A DNA stretch of 64,000 nt, taken from Aliidiomarina taiwanensis (GTDB lineage: Bacteria > Pseudomonadota > Gammaproteobacteria > Enterobacterales > Alteromonadaceae). The translations under genes were made by a program, and so were the position numbers. The stretch is taken from assembly GCF_003987015.1 (NCBI RefSeq), contig NZ_PIPQ01000009.1, positions 1 through 64,000 of the forward strand. The letters are read 5' to 3'. Below the pieces are notes generated by a model. The model saw only the letters and a list, made by a program, of their open reading frames with translations. It did not search any database and was not told where the DNA came from. Position 1 is the stretch's first letter. Every line of letters starts with the position of its first letter. Positions 28,835-39,695 of the stretch are shown in pieces.

Positions 28835-28859
28835 GGGGTATACTGTTTATAAATACCCC
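28835..28859. promoter_or_regulatory. palindrome over the rraA promoter -10
   Basis: GGGGTAT (28835-28841) and ATACCCC (28853-28859) form a perfect inverted repeat with an 11-base spacer. The left arm overlaps a good -10 TATACT (28839-28844). It ends about 20 bases before the rraA start. It may be an operator or a leader stem; no regulator is identified. Confidence 0.4.
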
Positions 28860-28880
28860 ATGAAACCTTGGAGCTTCACC

Positions 28881-29366
28881 ATGGAATGCAATACTTCAGA
28901 ATTATGTGATCTATACCTCGACTCGGTTGATGTTGTTGAGCCAATGTTTGTGAACTATGGGGGCCGTAGCTCGTTCTGCGGGCAAGTCGTGACAGTGAAA
29001 TGTCATGAGGACAAAGGCGTGATTGAACAAGAGCTCACCGCAGACGGCACGGGCAAAGTGCTGGTTATCGACGGGGGTGGTTCGCTACGACGAGCGCTCA
29101 TTGACATTAATATTGCAGAACTAGCCTTTGAAAATAACTGGGAAGGAATTATTTGCTATGGCTGTGTGCGCGATGTAGACGCCCTTGAGGAGCTAGACAT
29201 TGGCATACAAGGCATTGCTTCCATTCCCGTCGGTGCAGACACAGAGGGCGTAGGCGAAGCAGATATCGCTATTAACTTTGGTGGCGTCACCTTTATTCCA
29301 GAAGACTTTGTGTATGCCGACAATACAGGTGTTATTTTGTCGCCAGAACCTTTGGATTTTGAGTAA
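28881..29366 (+). CDS. rraA: ribonuclease E activity regulator RraA
   Basis: 161 residues, the standard length. Key stretches are [19 protein letters not shown] near the start, [36 protein letters not shown], and [19 protein letters not shown]. RraA inhibits RNase E by binding its degradosome scaffold. An upstream ATG (28860) exists but the start at 28881 has GGAG 8 bases before it and matches the family N-terminus. hutG follows after 2 bases, so the two are probably cotranscribed. Confidence 0.95.
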   Translation: MECNTSELCDLYLDSVDVVEPMFVNYGGRSSFCGQVVTVKCHEDKGVIEQELTADGTGKVLVIDGGGSLRRALIDINIAELAFENNWEGIICYGCVRDVDALEELDIGIQGIASIPVGADTEGVGEADIAINFGGVTFIPEDFVYADNTGVILSPEPLDFE

Positions 29367-29368
29367 CC

Positions 29369-30424
29369 ATGTCGAATACCCCAGAATTTATTCTTTTTGC
29401 CGAACCTCAGCGCTTTGTACGCACCCGTGAAGGAGAAGTAAAAATAGGGCAGGCCATTGCCTGCCTTGCGCCCACAGAAAACTATGTAGCAAGCCTGGAA
29501 GAGCATTTTAATGGCGGCTGTAAAGTGGCCATTGTAGGTGTGCCGGAAAGTATTGGGCCTCGCGCTAATTTAGGGCGGGGTGGTGCAGAAGGCGGCTGGG
29601 ACGCTTTTCAAAGCCAATTTTACAACCTGCAAGACACCTTTGAACTACCTGTACAAGACGTACTTATGGTGGGCGCTGTGGACTGTCGCGACTTAATGAC
29701 AGAAGCCGCCACATTAGACGTGAATGAGCCACACCAATTGGCCCGTTTACGTGAACTGTGTGCCATTCTCGACCGTCGGGTGGAGTTTGTGCTGAAGCCT
29801 TTGTTTAGCGCAGGGTACGACGTCATTTTGGTGGGCGGCGGGCATAACAATGCGTACCCGTTAATTACCGCGCTGCACCAGGTGACAGGTCGCTCGTGTG
29901 GTGCTGTGAACCTGGACCCACATGCGGACTTCCGACCCCGTGAAGGCCGTCACAGCGGCAATGGCTTTAGTTATGCTTATACGGAAGGCGCGCTGGAACA
30001 CTACCATGTGATGTCCTTGCATGAGGGGAAAAACTCCGCAGCTAGCTTGCGCGACTTAAACGACGCAAACTTTGCTTACCACAGTATTCATCAACTCTAT
30101 GCCACCGACTTTTCCAGCAAAATGGCAGAAGTGGCAAGCCAAGCAAAAGACTGGGCGGCACCTTTAGGGGTGGAGGTGGACATAGACGCCATTCAGTTTG
30201 CCCCAGCCAGCGCCTACAACACCACGGGTGTTTCGCCAGAGCAAGCATTTCGCTTTGTTATAGAACTGGCCCGTTTACCTGAAGCTCGCTATTTACACCT
30301 GGCAGAAGCAGCACCTAGCTGCCACCCTGCCGGAGAAGCCGCCGGCGTGCAACATGCCGGGCAGCTACTCAGCGAACTGGTTATCGCTTGGTTACGCGGA
30401 CGTGAGCAGCGGCCTAACCCTTAG
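29369..30424 (+). CDS. hutG: formimidoylglutamase (ureohydrolase family)
   Basis: 351 residues. Manganese-binding motifs of the arginase/agmatinase family are present: GGGHNNAYP, NLDPHADFRP (Asp-x-His-x-Asp) and EVDIDAI (Asp-x-Asp). It would split N-formimidoylglutamate into glutamate and formamide, the last step of the hut pathway. Placement beside hutI supports this over agmatinase or arginase. Two bases behind rraA; its TAG stop interlocks with that of convergent hutI (TTAG, 30421-30424). Confidence 0.85.
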   Translation: MSNTPEFILFAEPQRFVRTREGEVKIGQAIACLAPTENYVASLEEHFNGGCKVAIVGVPESIGPRANLGRGGAEGGWDAFQSQFYNLQDTFELPVQDVLMVGAVDCRDLMTEAATLDVNEPHQLARLRELCAILDRRVEFVLKPLFSAGYDVILVGGGHNNAYPLITALHQVTGRSCGAVNLDPHADFRPREGRHSGNGFSYAYTEGALEHYHVMSLHEGKNSAASLRDLNDANFAYHSIHQLYATDFSSKMAEVASQAKDWAAPLGVEVDIDAIQFAPASAYNTTGVSPEQAFRFVIELARLPEARYLHLAEAAPSCHPAGEAAGVQHAGQLLSELVIAWLRGREQRPNP

Positions 30425-31629
30425 GCCCCTGCAAACCACCGCTGCACAAGGCGGTTAATGCCCAGTTCATAGCAAAGATCTTCCGGCGCATGTATTTGCC
30501 ACAAGGCCAAGTCGGCTCGCATGCCTTCTTCCAGCACACCTGTGTCGGTTAAACCGAGCGCTTGTGCGGCGTGCTTGGTAACACCTAGCCAAGCTTCTTC
30601 TGGCGTAAAACGAAAGAGGGTGCAGGCCATGTGCATCATTAATGGCAAGTGCATAATGGGAGACGTGCCAGGGTTGGCGTCTGTGGCTATGGCCATATTC
30701 ACACCGGCCGCGCGCAACTGTTCAATAGGTGGCAACTTGGTTTCCCGCAAAAAGTAGTACGCACCCGGCAGTAACACAGCGACAGTGCCCGAGCCGGCCA
30801 TAGCGGCAATGCCTTGTTCTGACAAGTATTCTAAATGGTCCGCCGAAAGGCCGTTGTATTCAGCAACCAAGCGCGCACCGTCTTGATCGCTTAGCTGTTC
30901 AGCATGCAGCTTGACCGGTAAACCCAGCGCCGTGGCTGCTGCAAACACCCGCTCGGTTTGTTGGCGGGAAAAACCAATGTTCTCACAAAAGACATCCACC
31001 GCGTCGGCTAAACCTTCGGCTGCAGCCGCAGGGAGTATGGTGTCGCAAATATGGTCAATATAGCCGTCGGCGTTGTCTTTGTACTCTGGCGGCAAAGCGT
31101 GGGCTGCCAGTAAAGTAGTTACAACACGCACGGGTAAAGCTTCCCCTAAGCGGCGGGCTACACGTAATTGCTTTAATTCATCGTCTAGGCTAAGACCATA
31201 ACCAGATTTTATTTCAATACAGCTCACACCTTGGCTAATCAAGGCTTCTGCGCGCTCTTTGGCACTTTCAAATAAGGCCTGTTCGCTGGCTTCTCGGGTG
31301 GCCCGAACGGTTGCCAGAATACCGCCGCCGGCCGCTGCTATGGCTTGATAGTCCACACCATGTAAGCGCTGTTTGAACTCGTTGGCTCGGCTTCCCCCCC
31401 ACACCAAGTGCGTGTGGCAGTCTATTAGTGCTGGGGTTAAAAAGCCGCCCTGGCCGTCTACACAAGCCGCTGGTGTAGCACGAAGGTGTTGCCATTGAGT
31501 AGGTAGCTCGCTTTCTTTTCCTAACCACAGAATACGCCCATTCTCGGCCACGAGTGCGCCCTCAGTAATGATGCCGAGGTCGTCGCTGCGCATGGTGGCT
31601 AAGGTGAGGTTATGAAATAAGGTGGGCAT
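30421..31629 (-). CDS. hutI: imidazolonepropionase
   Basis: 402 residues. The metal-dependent amidohydrolase signature DCHTHLVWGG (about 78-87), HAEQLSDQDGA and TDANPGTSPI motifs are present. It opens imidazolonepropionate to N-formimidoylglutamate. The ATG at 31629 has GGAG 5 bases upstream, better than an in-frame TTG at 31644. Divergent from hutC across a 120-base region holding a HutC-type operator. Confidence 0.96.
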   Translation of the reverse strand: MPTLFHNLTLATMRSDDLGIITEGALVAENGRILWLGKESELPTQWQHLRATPAACVDGQGGFLTPALIDCHTHLVWGGSRANEFKQRLHGVDYQAIAAAGGGILATVRATREASEQALFESAKERAEALISQGVSCIEIKSGYGLSLDDELKQLRVARRLGEALPVRVVTTLLAAHALPPEYKDNADGYIDHICDTILPAAAAEGLADAVDVFCENIGFSRQQTERVFAAATALGLPVKLHAEQLSDQDGARLVAEYNGLSADHLEYLSEQGIAAMAGSGTVAVLLPGAYYFLRETKLPPIEQLRAAGVNMAIATDANPGTSPIMHLPLMMHMACTLFRFTPEEAWLGVTKHAAQALGLTDTGVLEEGMRADLALWQIHAPEDLCYELGINRLVQRWFAGA

Positions 31630-31676
31630 AAAAAACTCCAACAAAAGTAGGTGTGCAAATTAAATTACTCTGCTAA

Positions 31677-31686
31677 TGTATATACA
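31677..31686. promoter_or_regulatory. probable HutC operator
   Basis: A perfect 10-base palindrome TGTATATACA in the hutI/hutC divergent region. It matches the TGTATATACA core of known HutC sites in enterobacteria and pseudomonads. Binding would control both hutI and the hutC-hutU-hutH operon. Confidence 0.7.
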
Positions 31687-31749
31687 ACAAAATGCACAGC
31701 GACGCAAAAGTAACATGCGTTTTACCCGATGTGAGTATGGCTAAATAAC

Positions 31750-32475
31750 ATGGCTAAATATGCGCAAATAAAAGAATACATTTATCAAAAAATAGAAAGT
31801 GGAGAATGGCCTGAAGACCACCCTGTAAGCTCGGAAAATGCATTGGCAACGCAGTTTGCGGTCAGCCGTATGACAGCTCGCCGTGCCTTACAAGAGCTGT
31901 GTGACGAAGGCTTAGTGACCCGCACGCGGGGCTCGGGTACCTTTGTGGCTCCGCTGAAGTCGCAGTCGGCACTGCTGACCATTCGCAATATCGCCGACGA
32001 AATACGCATGCGCCAACATCAACACTCAGCGCAGGTGCTTATGCTGGAACAAGTGCCAGCTGAACCCACCTTAGCAACCTTTTTGCATGTGCCAAACGGC
32101 AGCAATGTCTGGCGTTCTATTATTATTCACTACGAAAACGACACGCCTATGCAGGTGGAAGACCGCTATGTTAATCCGCGGTTGGTGCCAGCCTACGGAG
32201 AGCAAGACTTTACCCAAGCAACGCCGCATGAATACCTTTGCGACGTGACCCCGCTGACCGAGGCGAGCCACCAAATTGAGGCTATTACTCCCGATCAACA
32301 AATGATGACCTGGTTGCAACTAGAACAACCAGAGCCTTGTTTACAAGTACACCGGCGAACCTGGTGCCGTGATGGCGTAGTCAGCCAAGCCACACTGACA
32401 CACCCAGGCTCGCGCTTCAGATTAGGTGGGCATATGACATTCCGCCCGTCACGAAAAATAAAAGGAGAAGGTTAA
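31750..32475 (+). CDS. hutC: histidine-utilisation repressor HutC (GntR family)
   Basis: 241 residues. Winged helix-turn-helix at about 1-70 ([50 protein letters not shown]) and a UTRA effector domain at about 90-235. HutC represses hut genes until urocanate binds. First gene of hutC-hutU-hutH; hutU begins 2 bases after its stop, so the repressor is autoregulated with the operon. Confidence 0.95.
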   Translation: MAKYAQIKEYIYQKIESGEWPEDHPVSSENALATQFAVSRMTARRALQELCDEGLVTRTRGSGTFVAPLKSQSALLTIRNIADEIRMRQHQHSAQVLMLEQVPAEPTLATFLHVPNGSNVWRSIIIHYENDTPMQVEDRYVNPRLVPAYGEQDFTQATPHEYLCDVTPLTEASHQIEAITPDQQMMTWLQLEQPEPCLQVHRRTWCRDGVVSQATLTHPGSRFRLGGHMTFRPSRKIKGEG

Positions 32476-32477
32476 CC

Positions 32478-34160
32478 ATGACAAACCGAGTAGATAACAC
32501 ACGGGTAATACGTGCCGCTCAGGGTGCTGAAAAAACAGCGAAGAGTTGGCAAACAGAAGCCGCCAAGCGCATGTTAATGAATAACTTAGACCCAGTAGTA
32601 GCGGAGCACCCGGAAGGCTTAGTGGTGTACGGTGGTATTGGCCGTGCGGCGCGGAACTGGGAATGCTTCGACCGTATAGTTGAAGTGCTCGACCGATTAA
32701 CCGACGAAGAAACACTGCTTGTGCAAAGCGGTAAACCAGTAGGTGTGTTCCCAACACATAAAAACGCGCCACGGGTGTTAATTGCGAACTCAAACCTAGT
32801 GCCTGAGTGGGCCAACTGGGAGCATTTCAACGAGCTCGACCGTAAAGGGTTAATGATGTACGGCCAAATGACAGCGGGTAGCTGGATATACATTGGCTCG
32901 CAAGGCATTGTGCAGGGCACCTATGAAACCTTTGGCGCTGTTGCACAAAAGCACTTCAATGCCGACGCTTCAGGTAAGTGGGTACTTACTGGTGGTTTGG
33001 GTGGTATGGGCGGTGCGCAGCCTCTGGCAGCGACCATGGCCGGCTTTTCAATGCTCGCGGTGGACGTAGACGAGTCGCGTATCGACTTCCGTATTCGCAC
33101 CCGCTATGTCGACGAAAAAGCGGCGGACTTAGACAGCGCCTTGGCCCGTATTGAACAGGCCAATAAAGAAGGTAAACCAGTGTCCGTTGGTTTATTAGGA
33201 AATGCTGCCGACGTGTTTGCCGAGCTGGTGAAGCGCGGCATTACGCCAGACGTGGTGACCGACCAAACCTCGGCCCACGACCCCTTGAATGGTTACTTGC
33301 CGCAAGGTTGGACCCTCGAACAAGCAGCCGCAGAGCGCGCCAAAGACGAAGCCAAGGTCGTGAAAGCCGCTAAACAAAGTATGGCAGTCCAAGTACAAGC
33401 CATGTTAACCATGCAAGAGCGTGGCGCAGCAACCCTCGACTATGGCAACAACATTCGTCAAATGGCCCACGACGAAGGTGTTGAAAATGCCTTTGACTTC
33501 CCGGGGTTTGTGCCAGCTTACATTCGTCCTTTGTTCTGTGAAGGTATTGGCCCGTTCCGTTGGGTTGCCTTGTCGGGAGACCCAGAAGACATTTACAAAA
33601 CCGACGCCAAGGTAAAAGAACTGCTACCCGACAATAAGCACTTGCACAATTGGCTTGATATGGCCCGCGAGCGCATTGCATTCCAAGGCTTGCCGGCACG
33701 TATTTGCTGGGTTGGTTTAAAAGACAGAGCCCGCTTAGGCTTGGCCTTTAACGAAATGGTGCGCAATGGTGAACTAAAAGCGCCTGTTGTGATTGGTCGT
33801 GACCACTTAGATTCAGGCTCCGTTGCTAGCCCTAACCGCGAAACAGAAGGCATGATGGACGGTTCCGACGCCGTGTCCGACTGGCCATTACTGAACGCCC
33901 TATTGAACACCGCAGGCGGTGCCACTTGGGTGAGCTTACACCATGGCGGTGGTGTGGGTATGGGTTACTCCCAGCATTCGGGCGTGGTTATTGTGGCCGA
34001 CGGCACCGACGAAGCCGAACAGCGTTTAAAGCGTGTGCTGTGGAACGACCCAGGCACAGGGGTGATGCGCCATGCAGACGCCGGGTACGATATTGCGAAA
34101 CAATCAGCCGTTGAGTGCGGCCTAGACTTACCAATGATAAAGGAGACACAGCGCTCATGA
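32478..34160 (+). CDS. hutU: urocanate hydratase
   Basis: 560 residues, standard length. Typical NAD-binding [16 protein letters not shown] (about 168-183), [10 protein letters not shown] and the C-terminal [15 protein letters not shown]. It hydrates urocanate to imidazolonepropionate with tightly bound NAD. AAGGAGAAGG precedes the start. Stop overlaps the hutH start in an ATGA. Confidence 0.98.
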   Translation: MTNRVDNTRVIRAAQGAEKTAKSWQTEAAKRMLMNNLDPVVAEHPEGLVVYGGIGRAARNWECFDRIVEVLDRLTDEETLLVQSGKPVGVFPTHKNAPRVLIANSNLVPEWANWEHFNELDRKGLMMYGQMTAGSWIYIGSQGIVQGTYETFGAVAQKHFNADASGKWVLTGGLGGMGGAQPLAATMAGFSMLAVDVDESRIDFRIRTRYVDEKAADLDSALARIEQANKEGKPVSVGLLGNAADVFAELVKRGITPDVVTDQTSAHDPLNGYLPQGWTLEQAAAERAKDEAKVVKAAKQSMAVQVQAMLTMQERGAATLDYGNNIRQMAHDEGVENAFDFPGFVPAYIRPLFCEGIGPFRWVALSGDPEDIYKTDAKVKELLPDNKHLHNWLDMARERIAFQGLPARICWVGLKDRARLGLAFNEMVRNGELKAPVVIGRDHLDSGSVASPNRETEGMMDGSDAVSDWPLLNALLNTAGGATWVSLHHGGGVGMGYSQHSGVVIVADGTDEAEQRLKRVLWNDPGTGVMRHADAGYDIAKQSAVECGLDLPMIKETQRS

Positions 34161-35683
34161 GTTACGCATTTACTTTAGAGCCGGGCAAGTTAAGCCTAGC
34201 ACAGCTTCGCCAAGTGCACGGCTCAGCCGTCGAGTTAACCTTAACAGAGGAAGCTTGGCCTAATATTGAGCGAGCGGCCAAAACTGTGGCCGACGTGCTA
34301 GCCGAAGGGCGTGTTGTGTATGGCATTAACACAGGGTTTGGCTTGCTGGCCAACACCCGCATTGCAGCGGACCAACTAAGCGACCTTCAGCGCCGCATTG
34401 TGCTTTCCCATGCGGCCGGTGTGGGCGACTATATGTCGGACCAAGTTGTGCGCCTGATGCTGGTTTTAAAAATCAACTCGCTGGCGCGTGGCTTCTCGGG
34501 TATTCGCCCAGAAGTTATGAAGTTTTTACTAACCTTGCTGAACAACCAGGCATACCCCTGTGTGCCGGCGAAGGGCTCGGTGGGAGCCTGTGGCGACTTG
34601 GCACCGTTAGCGCATTTGGTGTTGCCGCTGTTGGGTGAAGGCCATATTCGCTACCAAGGCCAGGTACGCCCTTCTTTAGAGGTGTTGCCAGAACTTGGTT
34701 TAGCCCCTATGACCTTGGCTCCAAAAGAAGGCTTGGCACTGCTTAATGGTACTCAGTCGTCTACTGCACTCGCCATCCACGGCTTGTTTGCCATTGAAGA
34801 TGTATTCCGTGCGGCTCTGCTGGCAGGCGGTATGGCGGTGGAAGCGGCGTTAGGCTCTCGTACCCCATTTGATGCGCGCATACATGAAGTACGTGGCCAG
34901 TTAGGACAAATCGACGTGGCCGCTGAGTTACGGAATATTTTGGCAGACGAGAGTGAAATTGGCGCTTCCCATGAAAATTGCGAAAAAGTCCAAGACCCCT
35001 ATTCACTGCGCTGTCAGCCTCAGGTGATGGGTGCTGCCTGGGACCAAATGCGTCATGCGGCAACAATTTTAGAGCGCGAAGCCAATGGCGTAACCGACAA
35101 CCCACTGGTGTTTTCAGAGGACAATGACATTCTTTCGGGGGGCAACTTCCATGCTGAGCCTGTGGCCATGGTGGCGGATCAGTTGGCGGTGGCATGCAGT
35201 GAAATTGGCTCGCTTTCCGAGCGCCGTATTGCGCTGTTAGTGGACCGCACTCTCAGTAATTTGCCGGCCTTCCTGGTTGAAAACGGTGGAGTAAACTCGG
35301 GCTTTATGATGGCACAAGTAACCGCTGCGGCCTTGGCTTCTGAGAATAAAACCTTAGCGCACCCAGCGTCGGTGGACAGTATTCCCACGTCGGCAAACCA
35401 AGAAGACCACGTGTCCATGGCGACTTTTGCAGCCCGTCGGTTAGAAGATATCGCTGAAAACACGGCCAATATTGTGGCTGTTGAACTACTTGCAACAGCG
35501 CAGGGTATCGACTTCCGCCGTCCGTTAAAAAGTTCGCCCGTGGTGGAAGAAACCTTTGCGAAAGTGCGTGAAAAGGTGTCTTACTACGCGGAAGACCGTT
35601 ACTTCTCACCCGATATAGTGGCTATTGCGCACATGGTGCGTGAGGGTGAGCTGTCGCACTTAACCCGTATTAAACTGTACTAA
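34157..35683 (+). CDS. hutH: histidine ammonia-lyase with Ala-Cys-Gly in place of Ala-Ser-Gly
   Basis: 508 residues. All the family landmarks are present: YGINTGFG (about 54-61), [25 protein letters not shown] and NQEDHVSM. The MIO-forming triad, normally Ala-Ser-Gly in [14 protein letters not shown], reads Ala144-Cys145-Gly146 (codon TGT at 34589-34591). A Ser-to-Cys change at this position in Pseudomonas HAL is reported to leave activity, so the enzyme is probably functional. It deaminates histidine to urocanate. Start at ATGA overlap with hutU. Confidence 0.96.
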   Translation: MSYAFTLEPGKLSLAQLRQVHGSAVELTLTEEAWPNIERAAKTVADVLAEGRVVYGINTGFGLLANTRIAADQLSDLQRRIVLSHAAGVGDYMSDQVVRLMLVLKINSLARGFSGIRPEVMKFLLTLLNNQAYPCVPAKGSVGACGDLAPLAHLVLPLLGEGHIRYQGQVRPSLEVLPELGLAPMTLAPKEGLALLNGTQSSTALAIHGLFAIEDVFRAALLAGGMAVEAALGSRTPFDARIHEVRGQLGQIDVAAELRNILADESEIGASHENCEKVQDPYSLRCQPQVMGAAWDQMRHAATILEREANGVTDNPLVFSEDNDILSGGNFHAEPVAMVADQLAVACSEIGSLSERRIALLVDRTLSNLPAFLVENGGVNSGFMMAQVTAAALASENKTLAHPASVDSIPTSANQEDHVSMATFAARRLEDIAENTANIVAVELLATAQGIDFRRPLKSSPVVEETFAKVREKVSYYAEDRYFSPDIVAIAHMVREGELSHLTRIKLY

Positions 35684-36585
35684 CGGGGTGCTTTAACAAC
35701 GTAACGCCCGGTGAACATGGCGGCGAAGTCGTCGCCATCGTACAGTGCCACCGACATGGTAAGCCGGGCATTTTCGCCTTCTCTTAACGCTCCAAAGTCC
35801 CCTTCAGCGTCTATTAAATTACACACGGCCCGCGGGCTTTCAGCAATGGGTAGTTTGTACTCAATAGACCCCTCTGCCAACACAATAGGGCCAGACAGCC
35901 CTAGTTCTTGAAGGTGCAGTTGCACCATGCCCCAGCCCGCTAAAGTGGCTAAGGTATAAATGCTGCCGGCAAACATGGTGTGGTGCACATTGATATTACG
36001 GGCAAGGGGCGCACGCAGCTCGAGGGTTCGGCCTGTGTATTGGTAAATTTCAATGCCCATGGCTTTGCTAATAGGAATGCCTTGGTGCCAGGTTTTCTGC
36101 AGCGCTTCGCACCAACTTGGGCGGTACACAATATAACTAGAGCTGCTAAGTTGCTTCACTAACTGGTGCTCGGCTTTTGGGTTTTTGTCCGTGTTGGCTT
36201 CTTCTTTTAATTCGTAACCACAGCGCTGGTAAAAGCCCAGGGTATTGTCGCGGCAGTTAATAATGACCCGCTTCGCACCCATTTCAAGGGCCGTCGACTC
36301 GAGGGCGTAAATGAGTGTGACCCCATGGCCATAGCCTTGGTAGTCTGGGTCAATGGCCATAAATCGAATTTGTGCTTCTTCCGGGCTATTAAAGTGAATA
36401 CGGCCCACACCAATTGCGTCGCCCGCTTCATTGACCAACATGCGGTGTTCGCCCACTTGATCATACTCGTCGTATTCAGAACCACGTGGGCGGCGAAAAG
36501 GCTTACGAAGCACCCGCCAGCGCAATTCATAGTAGCGTTCAAAACTTTGATCTGTATGAGGTATTACTATTGAAACCTTTGGCAT
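35680..36585 (-). CDS. yiiD: YiiD/FabY-family GNAT plus thioesterase fusion
   Basis: 301 residues in two domains: a GNAT acetyltransferase (about 1-150, with [20 protein letters not shown]) and a YiiD-type hotdog thioesterase-like domain (about 160-300, with [19 protein letters not shown]). E. coli YiiD (proposed name FabY) has the same fusion and is linked to fatty-acid synthesis initiation, a role not certain here. Its stop interlocks with that of hutH (CTAA, 35680-35683). E. coli keeps yihY-dtd-yiiD together; here yiiD is close by but divergent. Confidence 0.88.
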   Translation of the reverse strand: MPKVSIVIPHTDQSFERYYELRWRVLRKPFRRPRGSEYDEYDQVGEHRMLVNEAGDAIGVGRIHFNSPEEAQIRFMAIDPDYQGYGHGVTLIYALESTALEMGAKRVIINCRDNTLGFYQRCGYELKEEANTDKNPKAEHQLVKQLSSSSYIVYRPSWCEALQKTWHQGIPISKAMGIEIYQYTGRTLELRAPLARNINVHHTMFAGSIYTLATLAGWGMVQLHLQELGLSGPIVLAEGSIEYKLPIAESPRAVCNLIDAEGDFGALREGENARLTMSVALYDGDDFAAMFTGRYVVKAPR

Positions 36586-36643
36586 TGGTGTTCCTATGAC
36601 AATGGCTTACACTGGACCAATAGATACAACATGGAGAGCCCGC

Positions 36644-37339
36644 GTGACAAAGCCTTTAACTGGTGAAGCGCTTGAAGCTATTTTACAAGAATCGAACATT
36701 ATAGCACTGACAGGACATATCGGGGTACGATTAGTGGTATTGGAAAATGCCGACTACCGCCTTTTGGTATTAAATGGGTCGGTGCAGTCGGTGCAGGACA
36801 AGCACGACCCAGCACGCATTGTATTGGCGCACCAAGTGCCTTTGTTGCAAGCGCTGGCGGCTGTACCTAAGCAGGGCCGCGTGCTTGAACTCGGGCTAGG
36901 CGGAGGCAGCGCCATGAACCATGCCCAGGTGCATTTTCCCCATTTACAGTGGTTATGCTTGGAACAATATGCTGCGGTTGTGTCCTTGTATTTCGACCAT
37001 TTTTGCCCCAACTTTTTACCCGTAGAACAAAAAATACGCACCACCAGTGCCTTAAGTTGGTTACGCGAAAACCCTCAAGAGCAGTTCGATCTCGTGTTAT
37101 GTGACTTATACGACAAAATTGACATGCCCTTGCTTGAAGCCTGTGCGCAGGCCGTATTACCGGGTGGCCAGCTGAATATAAACTGGTTGCCTCACATGCA
37201 AAACGACGCTCTGGGCGACGAAGCCTTAGACAGCTGCCCTGCGTTATCAGGCTGGGCGCGGGCCACTCACCCCATTGCAGGGTTTCGAAACCGGGTGTAC
37301 CAGCTCACACGACCAACAGAAACGGCAACAGCCAGCTAG
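36644..37339 (+). CDS. spermidine-synthase-like methyltransferase-fold protein
   Basis: 231 residues from a GTG at 36644. It has a spermidine-synthase/methyltransferase fold with VLELGLGGGSAMNHAQ (motif I, about 83-98) and FDLVLCDLYDK. No clear putrescine-binding motif is seen, so the function is unknown. The open frame reaches an ATG at 36596, only 10 bases from the divergent yiiD start; the GTG has GGAG 7 bases upstream and leaves room for a promoter, so I prefer it. Followed by yihY after 12 bases. Confidence 0.72.
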   Translation: MTKPLTGEALEAILQESNIIALTGHIGVRLVVLENADYRLLVLNGSVQSVQDKHDPARIVLAHQVPLLQALAAVPKQGRVLELGLGGGSAMNHAQVHFPHLQWLCLEQYAAVVSLYFDHFCPNFLPVEQKIRTTSALSWLRENPQEQFDLVLCDLYDKIDMPLLEACAQAVLPGGQLNINWLPHMQNDALGDEALDSCPALSGWARATHPIAGFRNRVYQLTRPTETATAS

Positions 37340-37351
37340 AAAGGATAGGTT

Positions 37352-38272
37352 ATGACCAAGCAAACAGAGACATGGGAGCAAGCAAAGCAGCGTCTAACAA
37401 GGTTTTGGTTTCATGCGCGGCATTTAACGGTGCACTTCGTGAAGCGCTGTGTAGATGACAAAATTAATGTAACGGCCGGGCACCTAACCTATGTGTCATT
37501 GCTTTCATTAGTGCCATTATTAGCGGTTGTGTTTGCTATGTTCACGGCTTTCCCGGTGTTTTCAGAGCTGCGAGAGCAGGTGCAGGGCTTGCTGCTGTCG
37601 AACCTTATTCCCACCAGTAGCGACGCTATTAGCAACTACCTCGAAGGCTTTGTGAACAATGCGAATCAAATGACCATCGTGGGGGCTGGATTTTTGTTTG
37701 TGGTCGCTCTCCTGCTTATTTCATCCATTGACCAAACCATGAACCGAATTTGGCGGGTCCAAAAACGTCGCCGCATTATTATTTCCTTGGCCGTGTATTG
37801 GATGATTTTAACCTTAGGGCCAGTACTCGTGGGTATAAGCATTGCAGCTAGTTCGTATGTGCTCAGCACGGTACGCTTCGGTAATGGTTATTTAAGCGGT
37901 ATGCAGTCGGTGCTGATTTGGCTCTTGCCACTGTTATCGACATTTGTGGCATTTATCCTGTTATACGTGATGGTGCCAAACCGTGTGGTGAAAGCGCGGC
38001 ATGCGGTGTGGGGCGCGCTGCTCGCGGCAATTTTATTTGAGCTTGCGAAAACAGGCTTTCAGGTTTATTTGCAATACTTCCCCACGTATCAATTGATTTA
38101 CGGTGCGTTAGCCACCATCCCTATTATGATTGTGTGGATTTACTTGTCGTGGAACATTATTTTGATTGGCGCAGAACTAACGGCCAGCTTGGAAGAATAC
38201 TTACACGAGCCAAGTGAAAGAGCGCCCAAAGAAGAGCTAGCGACAGAAAACGAACAGGATACCAGTGAATGA
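37352..38272 (+). CDS. yihY: YihY/UPF0761 family (BrkB-like) inner-membrane protein
   Basis: 306 residues with about six transmembrane helices. Family features include [20 protein letters not shown] (about 41-60), [20 protein letters not shown] and [15 protein letters not shown]. Once called ribonuclease BN, but that activity belongs to another gene; the function is unknown. It overlaps dtd in an ATGA, the same yihY-dtd pair as in E. coli. Confidence 0.92.
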   Translation: MTKQTETWEQAKQRLTRFWFHARHLTVHFVKRCVDDKINVTAGHLTYVSLLSLVPLLAVVFAMFTAFPVFSELREQVQGLLLSNLIPTSSDAISNYLEGFVNNANQMTIVGAGFLFVVALLLISSIDQTMNRIWRVQKRRRIIISLAVYWMILTLGPVLVGISIAASSYVLSTVRFGNGYLSGMQSVLIWLLPLLSTFVAFILLYVMVPNRVVKARHAVWGALLAAILFELAKTGFQVYLQYFPTYQLIYGALATIPIMIVWIYLSWNIILIGAELTASLEEYLHEPSERAPKEELATENEQDTSE

Positions 38273-38706
38273 TTGGATTAATTCAGCGGGTTAGTCAAGC
38301 GCAAGTGACGGTAGCGGGTGAAGACATTGCTACCATAGGCCAAGGCTTACTGGTGTTGTTAGGTGTTGAGCAAGGTGACACAGACGAAAAAGCCAAACGC
38401 TTAGCGGCCCGTATTGCAGGCTACCGTGTGTTTGCCGACGCCGACGATAAAATGAATTTAGACGTACGAGACATTGCCGGTGAAGTGCTGGTGGTTTCTC
38501 AGTTTACCTTAGCGGCGGACACTAAAAAGGGGCGTCGCCCAAGCTTTTCTTCCGCCGCCAGCCCAAGCGAGGCGGAGCGGCTTTATCAGGTGTTTTGCCA
38601 AGCCATGGCGCAAGAAGGTTTGCAGGTACGTACGGGCCAGTTTGCGGCAGACATGCAAGTCGCTTTGGTGAACGACGGCCCCGTTACTTTTCAATTGAGT
38701 GTGTAA
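38269..38706 (+). CDS. dtd: D-aminoacyl-tRNA deacylase
   Basis: 145 residues, standard length. The two family motifs are present: SQFTLAAD (about 78-85) and NDGPVTF (about 137-143, with the cis-proline Gly-Pro). It removes D-amino acids from tRNA. Start overlaps the yihY stop. Confidence 0.97.
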   Translation: MIGLIQRVSQAQVTVAGEDIATIGQGLLVLLGVEQGDTDEKAKRLAARIAGYRVFADADDKMNLDVRDIAGEVLVVSQFTLAADTKKGRRPSFSSAASPSEAERLYQVFCQAMAQEGLQVRTGQFAADMQVALVNDGPVTFQLSV

Positions 38707-38733
38707 GAATGTGTAAATACCGAAGGAGTTTTT

Positions 38734-39006
38734 ATGCAAGACCAAATTGACACGCGTTTAATGTTGCAAGCCTATGAAAAAATAACCACCCACGGTGAAG
38801 AAGTGCCGGGCGACATCGACAAAATGCACCGACTTGAAGGGGTAACCGCCTTTTCCGACTTCGACGGCTATACCCTGTATTTGCAAGACGCAGAAGTGAA
38901 GCTGCAAACGGGCTTTCATAACACCTACAAGTTAGACTACGACACCAACCGAGCCTTGGATAACTTTATCCGCAAACTGAAACACATAGTGTCGAGCTAC
39001 GATTAG
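38734..39006 (+). CDS. small conserved protein, DUF3081-like
   Basis: 90 residues, soluble and acidic, with DTRLMLQAYEKITTHGEE and FDGYTLYLQDAEVKLQTGFH, the pattern I associate with DUF3081 proteins of marine gammaproteobacteria. Function unknown. AAGGAG precedes the ATG by 6 bases, and it sits 27 bases after dtd, so it may be cotranscribed. Confidence 0.7.
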   Translation: MQDQIDTRLMLQAYEKITTHGEEVPGDIDKMHRLEGVTAFSDFDGYTLYLQDAEVKLQTGFHNTYKLDYDTNRALDNFIRKLKHIVSSYD

Positions 39007-39035
39007 TCGAGCCCGCACCTGGAGCGCTATTTTAC

Positions 39036-39674
39036 ATGACAGTGAAGAACTACACCTTAGGCGAGGAAATTGCCAACGCCATTACCCACGGAGTCGGAGC
39101 CCTACTAGGGGTTGCCGCCCTCATTATCTTAGTATGGTACGCCTTAACCGCTGGCACCGTGTGGCATTTGGTGAGTGGCATTATTTATGGTAGCTCGCTC
39201 ATTTTGTTGTATATGGCTTCTACCCTATACCACGCTATTACGAATATGCGGGCGAAGCGGATATTGCAGTTGATGGATCATGCGGCCATATTTATTTTAA
39301 TTGCCGGTACCTATACGCCCTTTTTATTGGTGAACCTACGTGGTCCTTGGGGCTGGAGTTTATTTGCGGTCATTTGGACCATTGCTATAGCGGGCGTGTT
39401 CTTAGAGACCATGAAAAAAGAACGCATAAAGTGGCTGTCGCTCACCCTGTACTTAGGTTTGGGTTGGATGGCCGTTATTGCGGTGAAGCCCATGCTTGAG
39501 CTGGTGAACAGCACAGCACTATGGTTGCTGCTGGCCGGTGGTTTAAGTTATACCTTGGGTGTTGTGTTTTATGTGTGGAAGAGTATGCGCTACCACCATG
39601 CTATATGGCACATGTTCGTGCTCGGTGGCAGTGTGCTGCACTTCTTCTCAGTACTTGAAGGGGTTATGCGTTAG
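39036..39674 (+). CDS. trhA: hemolysin III / TrhA family membrane protein
   Basis: 212 residues with about seven transmembrane helices. Conserved family residues include EIANAITHGVGALLG, MASTLYHAI, QLMDHAAIFILIAGTYTPF and HAIWHMFVLGGSVLHFFSV, the His/Ser/Asp set of the PAQR-type fold. E. coli TrhA (YqfA) affects membrane energetics; a true haemolysin role is unlikely. No strong ribosome site is visible. Confidence 0.9.
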   Translation: MTVKNYTLGEEIANAITHGVGALLGVAALIILVWYALTAGTVWHLVSGIIYGSSLILLYMASTLYHAITNMRAKRILQLMDHAAIFILIAGTYTPFLLVNLRGPWGWSLFAVIWTIAIAGVFLETMKKERIKWLSLTLYLGLGWMAVIAVKPMLELVNSTALWLLLAGGLSYTLGVVFYVWKSMRYHHAIWHMFVLGGSVLHFFSVLEGVMR

Positions 39675-39695
39675 ACCGTATAAGGTGAAATTAAA

